Below the pieces are notes generated by a model. The model was not told where the DNA came from, did no database searches, and saw only the letters and a list, made by a program, of their open reading frames with translations. Both the position numbers and the translations under genes were made by a program. From Pseudomonas sp. GM79 (lineage in GTDB: Bacteria > Pseudomonadota > Gammaproteobacteria > Pseudomonadales > Pseudomonadaceae), in contig NZ_AKJE01000095.1 of the NCBI RefSeq assembly GCF_000282495.1, forward strand, positions 19,809 through 83,808: a DNA stretch of 64,000 nt, given 5' to 3'. Positions 16,595 through 26,800 of this stretch are shown here, piece by piece (position 1 is the stretch's first letter; each line of letters starts with the position of its first letter).

Positions 16595-17302
16595 ATGTCC
16601 CGCAGTCCGCGTAGCCCAGGATGGTCAACGCTCCGACTTCGGTTCGGCGGATGGCTGCTGCTGATGAGTTTTCTGCTGCTCGGGTTGGGCAGTGTCTGGG
16701 CCGACCGGGATTTTGCGCAGATTCTGCAAACGGCTGAAAAACGCTACGGCCCCCTTGGCCCGGCTCGGGGGCGGATCGAGGCCTGGAGTCAATTGCTGCA
16801 AAGCGAATTGAACCAGCCTGAGCGCGAACAACTGAACGTGGTTAATCGCTTCTTCAATCAACAACTGAATTTTCAGGATGACATGCACATTTGGCGTCAG
16901 ACTGATTACTGGGCCACGCCGGTGGAATCCTTGATCAAAGCCGCTGGTGACTGTGAAGACTACGCCCTGGCGAAATATTTCAGCCTTCGTCACCTCGGAA
17001 TTCCCAGCGAGAAACTGCGCATCACCTACGTCAAGGCCCTGAAGCAGAATCAGGCGCACATGGTGTTGACCTTCTACAGCAGCCCCACAGCCGATCCGCT
17101 GGTGCTGGATAACCTGATCGGCGAGATCCGCCCCGCGTCCCAACGCAAAGACCTGCTGCCGGTGTATGCCTTCAACGCCGAAGGCCTGTACTTGCCGGGA
17201 GCCCATGGCGGCAAACGCAGCAGCGACTCGAAAAAACTGTCGCGCTGGCAAGACGTGCTGCAAAAGATGCAAATCGAAGGGTTCGCCGTGGGCGAAGGCT
17301 AG
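16595..17302 (+). CDS. lapG: LapG periplasmic cysteine protease
   Basis: A 235-residue bacterial transglutaminase-like cysteine protease (DUF920). Residues about 18-36 are the export segment. The catalytic triad is in place: Cys120 (AAGDCEDYALAKY), His155 (QAHMVLTF) and Asp172 (LVLDNLIGEI). LapG cleaves the N-terminal retention region of large RTX adhesins such as LapA, releasing them from the outer membrane and dispersing the biofilm; Ca2+ is needed. The lapD gene, which encodes its inhibitor, starts 22 bases downstream, so the two are cotranscribed. The substrate adhesin is not encoded anywhere in this window. The start ATG lacks a strong ribosome-binding site. Confidence 0.95.
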   Translation: MSRSPRSPGWSTLRLRFGGWLLLMSFLLLGLGSVWADRDFAQILQTAEKRYGPLGPARGRIEAWSQLLQSELNQPEREQLNVVNRFFNQQLNFQDDMHIWRQTDYWATPVESLIKAAGDCEDYALAKYFSLRHLGIPSEKLRITYVKALKQNQAHMVLTFYSSPTADPLVLDNLIGEIRPASQRKDLLPVYAFNAEGLYLPGAHGGKRSSDSKKLSRWQDVLQKMQIEGFAVGEG

Positions 17303-17324
17303 CCGCTACAGCAAGGAGCGTTTT

Positions 17325-19265
17325 ATGTCACTGCGCAAACAGTTGTTCCTGGCCATTTGCCTGTTCTTGCTGGTGGCGTTCAGCGGCAGTTTTTTTGTCA
17401 GCCTGGAGAGCTCCCGTGAGCAGGTGCTTAGCCAGTTACGCTCCCATGCCCAGGACGCCGCTACGGCGCTGGGCCTGTCATTGACGGCACAGATCGACGA
17501 CCCGGCGATGATCGAATTGATGGTCAGCTCGATTTTCGACAGTGGTTATTTCAGCAGCATCCGGGTCATCGACATCGAAAATGAACAGGTGCTGGTGGAG
17601 CGCAGCGCACCCGCGCAGATAGAAGGCGTTCCGCAGTGGTTTGTGAGCGTGGTCAATCTGCGCCCGCAAGGTGGTGACGCACTGATCACCCGTGGCTGGC
17701 AGCAGGCGGCGCGAGTCGAAGTGTTGAGCAATCCGCAATTCGCCTTGGCCAAACTCTGGGACAGCAGCCTCGGCAGCCTGATCTGGCTACTGATTTGCGG
17801 ACTGCTCAGCGCCGTGTTCGGTGGCTGGTTGTTGCGCCGGCAACTGCGCCCGCTCGACAACATGGTCAAACAGGCAGAAGCCATCAGCAAACGCGAATTC
17901 CGCAGTTTGCCGAAACTGCCGCGCACACCGGAGCTCAAACGCGTGGTGCTGGCCATGAACCAGATGGTCGAAAAGCTCAAAGCGCTGTTCGCCGAGGAGG
18001 CCGCGCGCAGTGAAAATCTGCGAGCCGAATCTTATCAGGACGCCCTGACGGGCTTGGCGAACCGGCGCTTGCTGGATGAACAATTGGCTGACCAATTACT
18101 GGTTTCCGAGCAAAGCCGCGACGGTCATTTGCTGATGCTGCGGATCAATGACCTGATCGGCCTCAACCAACGCTTGGGCGGCCAGCGCACCGATGCCCTG
18201 ATCAGTGCCGTCGGCGAATTGCTCAAGCGCCTGACGCAACCGCCGGAGCGTCGAACCTGGCTCGGGGCGCGCAATCGCGGCGGCGAATTCAGCTTGTTGA
18301 CCCCAGGCCTGGACAATAAGGACGCAGCGCGGCTGGCCTCCGAAATCAGCGCCACCCTGGAAAACCTGCGTCTTACCGGCGCCAGCGACTGTATGCCGGT
18401 GGCGCACCTGGGCGTGGTCGCCTATCACCCCGGCGAACCGGCGAGTGAGGTGCTGCTACGCCTCGATCAGGCGCTGACCCAGGCCCGGCAACATCCCGAG
18501 CGCCCCTGGGTATACCAGGCCCACGCCGATACCGCGCCGAACCATTCCCAACACGATTGGCGCAGCTGGATCGACGAGGCACTGACCGAGGGCAAGATGC
18601 AGTTGTATTTCCAACCGGTGGTGCAGTGCGCCGACACCAGCCAGGTGCTGCACCACAAAGTCCTCGCTCGCCTGCTCGATCCGCAGGGCGAGGCGATTGT
18701 CGCCGGGCATTTCCTGCCGTGGATCGAACGCCTTGGCTGGTCGGCGCGATTCGATCTGGCGATGCTCGAAACAACCCTCGAATACCTGGCCGCCAACCGT
18801 TGGCCCCTTGCGCTGAGTCTGTCCGGCAGTACCCTGCGCGATCAGGCGCAGCTGCAACATATCCTCGACCTGCTCGAATCACTGCCAGAACTCGCGCCGC
18901 TGCTGATCCTGGAAATCGACGAACGCCAACTGCCGCCCCCCGAAGAACTGCAACGCCTGAGCCACAGCCTGCTCAACACCGGTTACCGCATCGGGTTGCA
19001 GCATTTCGGCGGCAGCTTCAGCCAGATCGGCAACCTGACGCAACTGGGGCTGGCTTACCTGAAAATTGACGGAGCCTATATTCGGGGTATCGATGAACAG
19101 ACTGACAAGCGCCTGTTCATCGAGGCGATTTTCCGGGCGACCAACAGCATTGATTTGCCGTTGATTGCCGAGATGGTGGAAACGCAGGGCGAATTGGAGG
19201 TAATTCGGGAGCTGGGTTTGTTTGGGGTGATGGGAAGATTGATTGGACCGCCGGAGCCGATGTGA
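17325..19265 (+). CDS. lapD: LapD c-di-GMP receptor (degenerate GGDEF-EAL)
   Basis: A 646-residue inner-membrane protein with AAGGAG nine bases before the ATG. Order: membrane helix (about 7-25), periplasmic output domain (about 26-150, with GVPQWFVSVV near residue 103), second helix (LGSLIWLLICGLLSAVFGGWLL), HAMP, degenerate GGDEF domain (RNRGGEF in place of GGDEF) and degenerate EAL domain (KVLAR in place of EAL). Loss of both active sites is characteristic of LapD, which binds c-di-GMP through the EAL domain and then sequesters LapG in the periplasm so that the adhesin stays on the surface. Encoded directly after lapG. Confidence 0.95.
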   Translation: MSLRKQLFLAICLFLLVAFSGSFFVSLESSREQVLSQLRSHAQDAATALGLSLTAQIDDPAMIELMVSSIFDSGYFSSIRVIDIENEQVLVERSAPAQIEGVPQWFVSVVNLRPQGGDALITRGWQQAARVEVLSNPQFALAKLWDSSLGSLIWLLICGLLSAVFGGWLLRRQLRPLDNMVKQAEAISKREFRSLPKLPRTPELKRVVLAMNQMVEKLKALFAEEAARSENLRAESYQDALTGLANRRLLDEQLADQLLVSEQSRDGHLLMLRINDLIGLNQRLGGQRTDALISAVGELLKRLTQPPERRTWLGARNRGGEFSLLTPGLDNKDAARLASEISATLENLRLTGASDCMPVAHLGVVAYHPGEPASEVLLRLDQALTQARQHPERPWVYQAHADTAPNHSQHDWRSWIDEALTEGKMQLYFQPVVQCADTSQVLHHKVLARLLDPQGEAIVAGHFLPWIERLGWSARFDLAMLETTLEYLAANRWPLALSLSGSTLRDQAQLQHILDLLESLPELAPLLILEIDERQLPPPEELQRLSHSLLNTGYRIGLQHFGGSFSQIGNLTQLGLAYLKIDGAYIRGIDEQTDKRLFIEAIFRATNSIDLPLIAEMVETQGELEVIRELGLFGVMGRLIGPPEPM

Positions 19266-19291
19266 GTCAGCCGCGAGCTGGCTCGCACAGG

Positions 19292-20347
19292 TCAGGGCCG
19301 GCGATCCTCAACCCGAACCTGACTCTTGCTCCAATCGGTCAGCAGGCTGTAAGCCACGGCCAGTAATGTCGGGCCGATGAACAAGCCGATAAATCCAAAC
19401 GCAATCAACCCGCCAAATACCCCGAGCAGCACAATCACCAATGGCAAATTCCCGCCCCGGCTGATCAGGTACGGCTTAAGTACGTTGTCGACACCGCTGA
19501 TAATGAATGTCCCCCAACAGCCAAGGAACACCGCCATCCCGTACTCCCCTTTCCAAGCCAACCACGCCGTGGCTGGAATCCACACCAACGGCGGCCCCAT
19601 CGGAATCAGGCTGAGCAGGAAGGTCACGATCCCCAGCACCAACGCCCCGGGTACACCGGCAATCAGGAAGCCGATCAACGCCAGAATAGCCTGAGCCGCC
19701 GCGGTGCCGATCACCCCATTGACCACTCGCTGCACGGTACCCGCCACCAGTTCGATGTAATAGCCGGCACGGTCACCGATCAGCCGCTCCAGCAGCCCAT
19801 GAACAAACACCGCCAACCGTGGCCCGTCGCGGTAGAAAAAAAACACGAACACAATACTCAGCGTCAGCTCGAGAATTCCGCCGCCAATCTGCGCACTGCG
19901 CGCCAGCAACCAGTTACCGACCTGCCCCAGATAAGGCTTGATCGCCAGCATCATCGCCGCGCCTTGCTGATCGATGCTGTTCCAGATCCCCACCAACCGA
20001 GCGCCGACCAAGGGAATATCGCCCAGCCAGGTCGGCGCCTCAGGCAGTCCATCGACCTGTAAATCCTTGATGAGCGCCGTGGCATCGCGCACATGATCCG
20101 CCAGATTGAACCCCAGCCACACCAGCGGCGCCGCCACCAGCACCATCCAGCCGAGTGTCAGTACCAGCGCCGCCAGGGATTCACGGCCATTGAGCCAACG
20201 GGTCAACAAACGCATCAGCGGCCAACTGGCAAACGCCAGCACCGCGCCCCAGAACAGCGCCGACCAGAACGGCGCCATCACCCAAAAGCTCGCGCCAAAC
20301 AGCACCAGGAGCAGAATTTGCACCAACAGCCGATCGTTATTGGGCAT
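19292..20347 (-). CDS. AI-2E family transporter (YdiK-like)
   Basis: A 351-residue polytopic protein of the AI-2E/UPF0118 family. About eight hydrophobic segments are visible, with the family blocks LTLSIVFVFFFYRDGPRLA, AAQAILALIGFLIAGVPGALVLGIVTFLLSLIPMGPPLVWIPA and ISGVDNVLKPYLISRGGNLPLVIVLLGVFGGL near the end. Members include TqsA (autoinducer-2 export) and Na+/H+ antiporters, so the substrate is open. It converges on lapD; the position after lapD is where lapA stands in P. fluorescens Pf0-1 as I recall. Confidence 0.92.
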   Translation of the reverse strand: MPNNDRLLVQILLLVLFGASFWVMAPFWSALFWGAVLAFASWPLMRLLTRWLNGRESLAALVLTLGWMVLVAAPLVWLGFNLADHVRDATALIKDLQVDGLPEAPTWLGDIPLVGARLVGIWNSIDQQGAAMMLAIKPYLGQVGNWLLARSAQIGGGILELTLSIVFVFFFYRDGPRLAVFVHGLLERLIGDRAGYYIELVAGTVQRVVNGVIGTAAAQAILALIGFLIAGVPGALVLGIVTFLLSLIPMGPPLVWIPATAWLAWKGEYGMAVFLGCWGTFIISGVDNVLKPYLISRGGNLPLVIVLLGVFGGLIAFGFIGLFIGPTLLAVAYSLLTDWSKSQVRVEDRRP

Positions 20348-20415
20348 GTAAAGTCTCGAAAAAGTCAGTCAGCAAAGAGTAGGCGAACGCGCAGAACGCG
20401 CTCGCCCCATGAAGC

Positions 20416-21234
20416 TTATCGCAACAGTTCGAAGTGCAAGCCAGAGCCTTCGACGCTGCCGGTTTCCATCCGTGCCGCCCGTACGCCCTGGCCGATCAGC
20501 GCCTGACGCCAGGTTTCGGCATTGGGCCCCGAAACATTAACGCGCAGTGTGGTGTCCAGGTTCAGGCCTCGGGAAATCAGACGCAGCCAGGTTTCGTCCG
20601 GGTCGCCGCCGAGTTTGGGGAAATCGAGTTTTCCAGTGCTTTTTAGCTGTCGCAGCAAGGTCGCGGAAGTGGGCACCAAATCGCCCAATGGTGCAGCAGC
20701 GTCGAACTGCTCGACGTGCAGATAGGCTTTGCGATTGCCGCGAGTGATGCTGTAAAGCGCCACCAGTGTGTTGTCTTGAGGGGCCGCCAGACGCAGCAAC
20801 AAATAAGCCTGCTGATTATCGGCGCCATACAGCTTGGCGTTGCCGAAGACTTCATTGGCCCACAGGCTGCTTTCGCCACAATCCCGGGCCTGGCACCAGA
20901 ATAGCAACTCGGCGCCCTGTTTCTGCAAGGCTTCGCGAGCGGTGGTGAAGGCATCGGTCGAGGAATGCTCCGGTGGCAACTCGTAAGTCACCGAGGTGGT
21001 TTGACCCCGGGCGGTGACTTGGCCGTCAAAGCGCAGCTGGCCACTGATCTTGCGGATCGAACCCAGCGGGTAGATCCGCTCAAGCTCGACAGCCGGGCGA
21101 TAGTCGACGATCTGCGCATCGGCCATACGCGGCACGATCGGCAAGTCCTGACTGCCAGGAATATCAGCGGCAAATAACAGAGGACTGAAACAACACAGCG
21201 CCAGAAGACTGAGAGAACGCATGGATAGACTCAT
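20416..21234 (-). CDS. DUF4892 periplasmic protein
   Basis: A 272-residue exported protein; residues 1-22 are a signal peptide (LSLLALCCFSPLLFA). The DUF4892 features are present: an N-terminal part (DLPIVPRMADAQIVDYRPAVELERIYPLGSIRKISGQ), the cysteine pair in LLFWCQARDCGESSLWANEVFG, then AYLLLRLA and an OmpA-like C-terminal stretch (TLRVNVSGPNAETWRQALIGQGV). The start overlaps the GST stop codon as ATGA, so translation is coupled. The function is unknown. It is last in the minus-strand run of two hydrolases, GST and this gene. Confidence 0.85.
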   Translation of the reverse strand: MSLSMRSLSLLALCCFSPLLFAADIPGSQDLPIVPRMADAQIVDYRPAVELERIYPLGSIRKISGQLRFDGQVTARGQTTSVTYELPPEHSSTDAFTTAREALQKQGAELLFWCQARDCGESSLWANEVFGNAKLYGADNQQAYLLLRLAAPQDNTLVALYSITRGNRKAYLHVEQFDAAAPLGDLVPTSATLLRQLKSTGKLDFPKLGGDPDETWLRLISRGLNLDTTLRVNVSGPNAETWRQALIGQGVRAARMETGSVEGSGLHFELLR

Positions 21235-21890
21235 CGAATCAGCATGGCCTGGGCGCCCTTGATGACACTGTCGTCATCGATGCGCTCGGGCACCAGTAGA
21301 CCGCGTTGTACCGCAGGGCGTGCGTCCATGGTCGCCATCCAGCGCTGCAAGGCTGACAAGCCATCCACCGCGACACCGGACCATTCATGGCCACGGACCC
21401 ACGGATAAGTGGCAATGTCGGCAATGCTGTATTCGCCCGCCAGAAACTCTACGGCTTGCAGACGCGTGTCCAGCACCTCATACAAGCGCCGGGTTTCGTG
21501 TTGATAACGGTCGATGGCGCCCTGGAGTTTTTCCGGAAAATAGCGGAAAAACACATTGGCCTGGCCCTGCATCGGACCGATTCCGCCCATCTGGAACATG
21601 AGCCACTGCAACACCACCGAGCGCCCCTTGGGGTCCTGGGGCAGCAGTTTGCCGGTCATCTCGGCGAGGTAAATCAGGATCGCACCGGACTCGAACACGG
21701 CGAAATCGCCATTGGCGCGGTCGACAATCGCCGGAATCCGCCCATTGGGATTGATCTTGAGAAAGTCCGGGGACTTCTGTTCCTTTTTGTCGAAACTCAA
21801 GGCATGCACCGTGTAGGGCAGGCCGAGTTCCTCGAGCACGATAGAGACCTTGTGGCCATTCGGGGTCGCAGCGGTGTACAGATCTATCAT
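21231..21890 (-). CDS. Glutathione S-transferase family protein (YfcG/Ure2p-like)
   Basis: A 219-residue GST with GGGAG seven bases before the ATG. The thioredoxin-like N-terminal domain (MIDLYTAATPNGHKVSIVLEELGLPY, with TxNGxKV typical of the Nu class and cis-Pro in NPNGRIPAIVD, then ESGAILIYLAE) is followed by the all-helical domain (VVLQWLMFQMGGIGPMQGQ, SIADIATYPWVRG). Nu-class members such as YfcG reduce disulfides using glutathione. It sits between an alpha/beta hydrolase and a DUF4892 gene and is coupled to the latter. Confidence 0.93.
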   Translation of the reverse strand: MIDLYTAATPNGHKVSIVLEELGLPYTVHALSFDKKEQKSPDFLKINPNGRIPAIVDRANGDFAVFESGAILIYLAEMTGKLLPQDPKGRSVVLQWLMFQMGGIGPMQGQANVFFRYFPEKLQGAIDRYQHETRRLYEVLDTRLQAVEFLAGEYSIADIATYPWVRGHEWSGVAVDGLSALQRWMATMDARPAVQRGLLVPERIDDDSVIKGAQAMLIR

Positions 21891-21940
21891 GGTTGTCTCC
21901 CATTTCAACCCGCCCAGCCTCGACAGTTGCCCGACGCAAG

Positions 21941-22795
21941 TCAAGGAATGGCGAAGAACCGATTGAAACAGTCTGCGACAAGGTCGGCACCGGGTTCGTC
22001 ATTCAGGTGCAAATGGTGGCCGCCAGGCAACTGTTCCCGGCTAAAGGGTAGACGCTCCAGCAACTCGGGATGTTTGGCGAGCATGCCGTCAGCCGCAACC
22101 ACCAGGTGTGCAGGACAACTGACGCGCTGGACGAAGGCCATCGCCTGTTCCGTGGTCAGACGCAGCGGCGATGGCAAGGTCAGGCGGTTGTCGGTGCGCC
22201 AGGTATAACCACCCGGCACCGGCATCAAGCCGCGCTGGGCCAGCAGTTCGGCGGCTTCGCGACTGACCGCCACCAAGCCTTTCATTCGTGCTTCGATGGC
22301 GCGATCGAGGGTGTTGTAGACCGGCTTGCGTTTTTCCCGCAGATCCAGCTGCGCTTGCAGGGCCATGCCCATGCGTTCGGCGGCATTTTCGCCTTTGTCT
22401 GTAGGAGGAATGATGCCGTCGATCAAGGCCAGATGCGTGACCCGCTCCGGCAACGACCCGGCCAGCACCAGCGAGACGATCGCCCCCAGGGAATGTCCCA
22501 GCAGCGCAAAACGTTTCCACCCCAATTGTTCGGCCACTTGCAGCACGTCGTGCGCGTAGTCCCACAGCGCGTAACCGGCGCCGTTCGGTCGATGCCCCGA
22601 GTGACCATGCCCGGCCATGTCCAGCGCAATGATGCGCAAGCCTTTGAGCTTGGGCGCCAGCCGGGCAAAGCTGTTGGCGTTGTCCAGCCAGCCGTGCAAG
22701 GCGATCACCGGCAAGCCGTCCTCGGGACCGAACAGGTGCGCCGCCAACTCGATATGCGGCAGGCTCAGGCGAACTTCTTCGACGACGCTGTTCAT
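21941..22795 (-). CDS. Alpha/beta hydrolase
   Basis: A 284-residue alpha/beta hydrolase. The ATG overlaps the upstream hydrolase stop codon (ATGA). It shows the oxyanion region ALHGWLDNANSFARLAP, DMAGHGHSGH, the nucleophile elbow LLGHSLGAIVS (Ser), the acid region near VVAADGMLAKHPELL and the catalytic His in PGGHHLHLND. This pattern is that of carboxylesterases such as the serine hydrolase-like (SERHL) group. The substrate is unknown. Confidence 0.9.
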   Translation of the reverse strand: MNSVVEEVRLSLPHIELAAHLFGPEDGLPVIALHGWLDNANSFARLAPKLKGLRIIALDMAGHGHSGHRPNGAGYALWDYAHDVLQVAEQLGWKRFALLGHSLGAIVSLVLAGSLPERVTHLALIDGIIPPTDKGENAAERMGMALQAQLDLREKRKPVYNTLDRAIEARMKGLVAVSREAAELLAQRGLMPVPGGYTWRTDNRLTLPSPLRLTTEQAMAFVQRVSCPAHLVVAADGMLAKHPELLERLPFSREQLPGGHHLHLNDEPGADLVADCFNRFFAIP

Positions 22796-23598
22796 GCACA
22801 ATCCTGTTGGCTGCGACCGTCCCAGCGACTGAACAGATTCTTCAGCAGCGTGGCCGTGTCTTGTGGGCGTTCGAGGGGAAACATATGGCCGCCGGGCATG
22901 GTCAAGGACTCACCCAAGGGCATGCGCCCGACGGAACGGGCGTGATGACGCATCACCACGCGGCTCTTGTGCCCGCGAACCACCGCCAGCGGCACTTTCA
23001 ACTGCCGTGCACGGCCGGGGCTGGTGTGGGGCACGCCGCGGTAGATGCTGATTTCCGTGGCCGGGTCGAAACGCAGGCGCAGCTTGCCGCCGACATTGTG
23101 CAAACCATGTTGAAGATAGGCGTCGAAGCATTCCGGATCAAAGCCACGAAACAGGGTTTTACCGGCGAAATACAGGCGGGCCGCGTCCAGATCGGCGAAC
23201 TCTTCCCGTCGTCCCAATGTGCGGCCGGCCGGGGTCAGGCGATCGATGAAACCGAAGCGCTTGGCGGCGCGGATTACCCATTGATCGGCACGGGTCAGCA
23301 CCGGCGAATCGAGCATCACCACGCCGCGATACAGCTCAGGGCAACGCAACGCGGCGTGCAAATGCAGGACGCCGCCAAAGGAATGGCCGACGCCCCAGAC
23401 CGGCTCCGGTTGCTGCTTGAGGTGATGAATCAGCTCATCCACCAGGTTGTTCCAGTTGTCGTCCGCCGGAAAACGCGGGTCATGGGCGTGCTGCTCCAGA
23501 TGCGTCACTTGATACTCGGGCGCCAGCGCTGCGAACAACTTGCCGTAGGTCCCCGAAGGAAAGCCATTGGCGTGGGCGAAAAATATCTGTTGCGACAT
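22792..23598 (-). CDS. Alpha/beta hydrolase
   Basis: A 268-residue alpha/beta hydrolase and the first gene of the minus-strand run. Motifs: FFAHANGFPSGTYGKLFAAL (oxyanion), the nucleophile elbow GVGHSFGGVLH (Ser), MLDSPVLTRADQ and the catalytic His region MPGGHMFPLERPQDTA. It is only distantly like the following hydrolase, so recent duplication is unlikely. The four genes to the DUF4892 gene are spaced by overlap or about 50 bases and probably form one transcript. The RHS toxin gene starts divergently 226 bases away. Confidence 0.9.
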   Translation of the reverse strand: MSQQIFFAHANGFPSGTYGKLFAALAPEYQVTHLEQHAHDPRFPADDNWNNLVDELIHHLKQQPEPVWGVGHSFGGVLHLHAALRCPELYRGVVMLDSPVLTRADQWVIRAAKRFGFIDRLTPAGRTLGRREEFADLDAARLYFAGKTLFRGFDPECFDAYLQHGLHNVGGKLRLRFDPATEISIYRGVPHTSPGRARQLKVPLAVVRGHKSRVVMRHHARSVGRMPLGESLTMPGGHMFPLERPQDTATLLKNLFSRWDGRSQQDCA

Positions 23599-23824
23599 TC
23601 CGGCAGATCCATGTGCAAAAAAACAGAGGTTGATTGTCCGTAAGACCGTGTCCTACAGCAATGACCGTAACTGACAGGAATGATGACAGCGTCGTTTCAT
23701 CGATGAAAAACAATCCGGGCATTCGTCGAACACCTCACTTACCTGTTATTTCTGACAGTTGACACGTCGGGAGCAACCGCGAGTAACTGTGTCCGACTCG
23801 AAGCTGTTCCAGGAGGCTGCTTCC

Positions 23825-26800
23825 ATGCATACAAGAACCCCGACAGTTTCCGTGAAGGATCCGCGAGGGCTCAATGTCGCCACTGTGTCGTACTACCGTG
23901 ACACACCCGGTGAGACAGCAGAGCCTCGAATTTACCGTCAATCCTATAACGCCGCAGGTCGCCCGACGATCAGCCGTGACCCTCGCCTGTTCAAGCTGCT
24001 TGAGACCGAGCCGGACGCCCGGCCAAACCTGATGACAGTTTTCAGCCTCACGGGTGCGCCTCTCTACAGTGACAGCGTGGATGCGGGAAGCCGGCTGACC
24101 CTGTCCGGTGTAGCCGGGCAAAACCTCATCGGCTGGGACAGTCTGCTCACTCAGGTTCGAACCGAATACGACCTGTTGCTGCGCCCGGTCAAAACCGTCG
24201 AGCAGGCTCAAGGCACACCCGCAAGAAACCGTTCGTTTTACACCTATGGTGACAACACCCCAGAATTTGCTTCGCACAATCAATGCGGTCAGTTGATCCG
24301 TCATGACGACAGTGCGGGCACGATGCACTTCAATGATTTCGCGCTGACGGGCGGAGTCAGTTCCCAGACCCGGCATTTTCTCACGGCGTTGGACGAGCCG
24401 GACTGGCCCGCTGACGAAGCCCAAAGAGACCTGTTGCATGAAGCCGGTGACGGCGCGGTCACCCGCACTGGCTATAACGCCTTGGGGGATACAGTCAGCC
24501 AGGAAGATGCACAGGGCAACGTCCAGTTCTCGGATCTGAACGTCGCCGGCCAACTCGGCCAGATTCGCCTGAAACTCTCAGGACAAACCCATGACACATT
24601 GCTGCTGAGCGACATTCGATACAACGCTTTCGCCAACATCGTGCGCCAGACCGCCGGCAATGGCGTGATCAGCGAAAATCGATACGACCCGCAGGACGGT
24701 CGACTGCTGGAAATCAGCGCCGGGCTTGCTGGTCAACCACTGCTGCAACATCTGCTGTACCGCTATGATCCGGTCGGCAATATCCTCAGCATCAACGACA
24801 TGGCCCAGCGCATCCGCTTTTTTCGTAACCAGAAGATCGAACCGGTCAGCACGTTCACCTATAACAGTTTGTATCAGCTGATAGAGGCCACCGGCTGGCA
24901 GCGGATCAACACCCAAAACGGCCCGCAGGAGCCTGTCTTTGCGTCGCCACCGGATCCTGGGCAACTGGAAAACTACCGCCAGACGTACACCTACGATCCC
25001 GGTGGCAATCTCACGACACTGGTTCACAGTGCTGCCAGCCACAGCTGGACACAGCAGATGGCGATTTCGAAATACAGCAATCGGGGGCTGGCGCAAAGGG
25101 CTGACGGCGGGCTGCCCGGCGAGGATGAAATTACCGCCGGATTTGATGCCAATGGCAATAAAAGACAGTTGCAGCCAGGCCAGGATCTGAGCTGGAGCCT
25201 GAACAACCGTCTGCGCCGTGTTGATCAGGTGGTGCGCGAGAACGCACCGGACGACAGCGAACTGTATGTTTACGACGACGCCGGTCAGCGTAGGCGGAAA
25301 ATTCGCCTCGTCCACAGTGGCTCCTCAACACGAACGCACGAGACACGGTATTTGCCGGACCTGGAAATACGCCAGGCACCGAGAGAAACATTGCACGTTA
25401 TTTCGGTGCAGGCCGGACGCTGCGCCGTCCAGGTTCTGCACTGGACCTCCGGTGGCCCCGGCGCCGATCAGTATCGTTACAGCCTGAGCAATCATTTGGG
25501 CTCCAATACATTGGAACTCGGACAACACGCCGAGCTGATCAGCGAGGAAAACTACTCCCCCTATGGCGGCACTTCATGGTGGGCCGGCCCGGACAAGGTG
25601 CAGGCCAGCTACAAGACCCGGCGATACTCAGGCCAGGAACGTGATGCCACCGGACTGTACTACTACGGACAACGATACTACGCCCACTGGTGGGGGCGCT
25701 GGCTCAACGCCGACCCGGCAGGCACTGCCGATGGCTTGAATCTGTTTGCCATGGTGCACGGCAATCCGGTCAGGTTTGTCGATCTGCAAGGGCTGGCGGG
25801 GATCGACACCGTCAAGGCGGTGGGTGCGACGGCGGCGCGAGAACTTCCCAGCGCCTTGATTGCCGCCGCCGTGCAATATGCCGTGACGGCGTTCCTGTCG
25901 CCCATGAGCGTGGGAGTGACAATTGCTGGCGCTACAGCGGGTGCAATCACGGGCGGCATCAGCGGTTATGCGAGCGCCAACTGGGCCCAATCTGCAGTCT
26001 CCGTCGATGATCCTGACAGTTGGTGGCCTCTGCTTGCGAAAGTCGGCGGTGCCGCTTTGGGCGCAGCGCTGGGGGCGGCACCTTCCTTGCTCGGAATCCT
26101 CGATCCAAAAGGTAATACGGCAGCCGTCACTCAAATCGGCAGCACTTTCGGTACAGCGTTTCGCGAACTGAGCTCCCAATATCTTGCCCATGCCGGCTCG
26201 AGCAACCCCTCCGTCGGCCGCGCAGACTTCGTAACCGGACTTGCCAGCATGGGCACCGTGGGGGTCGTTGGAGGTGCCATGGGCTTTGGTGGCTCGGTGC
26301 TGTTCGGGGCCGAGCCTTCGGGTAAAGCCCTGCAGTCCATCCTTGCGGGCTCTACGGCGACGGCGGCCGGTGCGGCCGGCGCTTCCGGTGTAAGGGGACT
26401 GCGGGGCACGCCAACCAAACCGTCCAAAGGCGGTGGGCCTACATTCGACCCATCAAAAGCTGTCGTCGGATACAGCAGTCGGCATTTCTTTTCCTCACTC
26501 GGACAAATAGCCAATCTGGCCGTCGCGCAGATACCGGGATACAGCGGATTGGACCTAAACACTCAAGCTGCGGTGAGTCGGGCGATCAGTAGCGCCATCG
26601 GCGACTTGCGTTCGACCTTCGTGACCACCGCAACACCTGGCTTGATTGCAGAACTGGGGCAAACGTCCTGGGATCTGGAAAAGAACACGGTCGGCACCGG
26701 CATCACCCGAGAGGGCGTGCCGACTTCAAGCAATGCGGCCTATGACCCGGCAGCCACCGAATTCCTCTACATGACTAGCGAGACGACGCGCAGGCAACGT

